Positions 63,360 to 64,000 of a stretch of 64,000 bases of DNA are shown here, piece by piece. Location: positions 8,432,001 through 8,496,000 of the forward strand of contig CM060200.1 of the NCBI GenBank assembly GCA_030562195.1, written 5' to 3'. Positions within the stretch are counted from its first letter, which is position 1. Each line of letters begins with the position of its first letter. This stretch comes from Nipponacmea schrenckii (lineage: Eukaryota; Mollusca; Gastropoda; Lottiidae). A program made the translations under genes and the position numbers. The notes under the pieces are model-generated. The model did not search any database. It was not told the origin of the DNA and was given only the letters and a program-made list of their open reading frames with translations.

Positions 63360-64000
63360 AATTCACCAGACTTATTCCAATTAATATTCATCGTTACAAG
63401 GTATTAAAGTGTTCCCAAGCAATCTGATCACAGAAATTCAGTATTTAAGCAATACCGTTATATAGCCCTATATTGTAATAATTGTCTTAAGAAAAATTAT
63501 CAATTTTTGATCGTCATCAGTTTTTCCATTCCAGACATCTGTTAATAAATGGTAAATATTAGAATTCTCGTAGACTGGAACGGTAATAAGTTATATTGAC
63601 TGGAATTCTGAAACTCTATATTGATGTACATGCAATATTAGAAGGATATCAACTTGGTGTTGTCCATGGGTCATCTTGCTTGGTGTTTAGTATACGTGCC
63701 CCAATTTACCAAAAACAATTAAGGATTAATTGTTATAGGTTTGGGTATATTGTCTTTATCGAGATAAAACATGTGAAAACGTGATTCACGTTTTAGTCAA
63801 CTCAGCTTGCCCTTCCAAGAGATCATATGGCTAATAATGTCTTTATATTTAAGTTTCCAGTATGCCACATTTAAATATCCGACTATGTAAACTGAACATG
63901 CCACTTCTCTCTCTCGGTATTTCGAATTCAAGTACCAACCGTCCCTACAGCTAAATGTCAGTTTATAGCTGGTACAAGCTGAACGAAATGGTGAGCAGCT

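Overview
The window is AT-rich animal nuclear DNA. Both recognisable host genes are split by GT-AG introns (143 bp to 2.9 kb), there is no operon structure, and most of the sequence is intergenic: minisatellites, small TIR elements and decayed retroelements. An orexin/allatotropin-type neuropeptide receptor, Penelope-like and RTE-like retroelement fragments and many AT-rich minisatellites fit a lophotrochozoan invertebrate, most likely a mollusc. That assignment is inference from gene families, not from a marker gene.

Layout. Positions 1-5240 hold the 3' part of a rhodopsin-family GPCR on the + strand: the end of TM3 to the C-terminus, in four exons, with the 5' exons lying off the window. 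Its last intron contains an LTR-like sequence (minus strand) and a degraded Ty3/gypsy-type RT fragment between two direct repeats. Positions 5241-15870 are intergenic. They contain a decayed ORF, TTAA-flanked MITE-like elements, 91-bp and about 180-bp tandem repeats, dispersed direct repeats, and a very short 5'-truncated non-LTR retrotransposon with a 13-bp target-site duplication. Positions 15873-18273 hold a complete four-exon gene for mitochondrial ribosomal protein uL15m (MRPL15), with a MITE in its second intron. From 18.3 to 27 kb there are more copies of the same TIR family, one of which encloses a tandem array.

Positions 27.1-29.4 kb are a long AT-rich minisatellite. It is split by an 842-bp, 5'-truncated Penelope-like element with a perfect 15-bp duplication, an open GIY-YIG-type reading frame and, downstream of its stop codon, a hammerhead-ribozyme-like motif. 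From 29.4 kb to the end no convincing host gene was found. This stretch holds at least six different minisatellites (units of 17, about 38, 39, about 42 and about 85-110 bp, and a mixed one) and two oppositely oriented copies of a retroposon-like 3' end (37.7 and 63.2 kb).

The two host genes are functionally unrelated: one is a neuropeptide receptor, the other a mitochondrial ribosome component. The most interesting feature is the ribozyme-bearing Penelope-like insertion at 28.08-28.92 kb.
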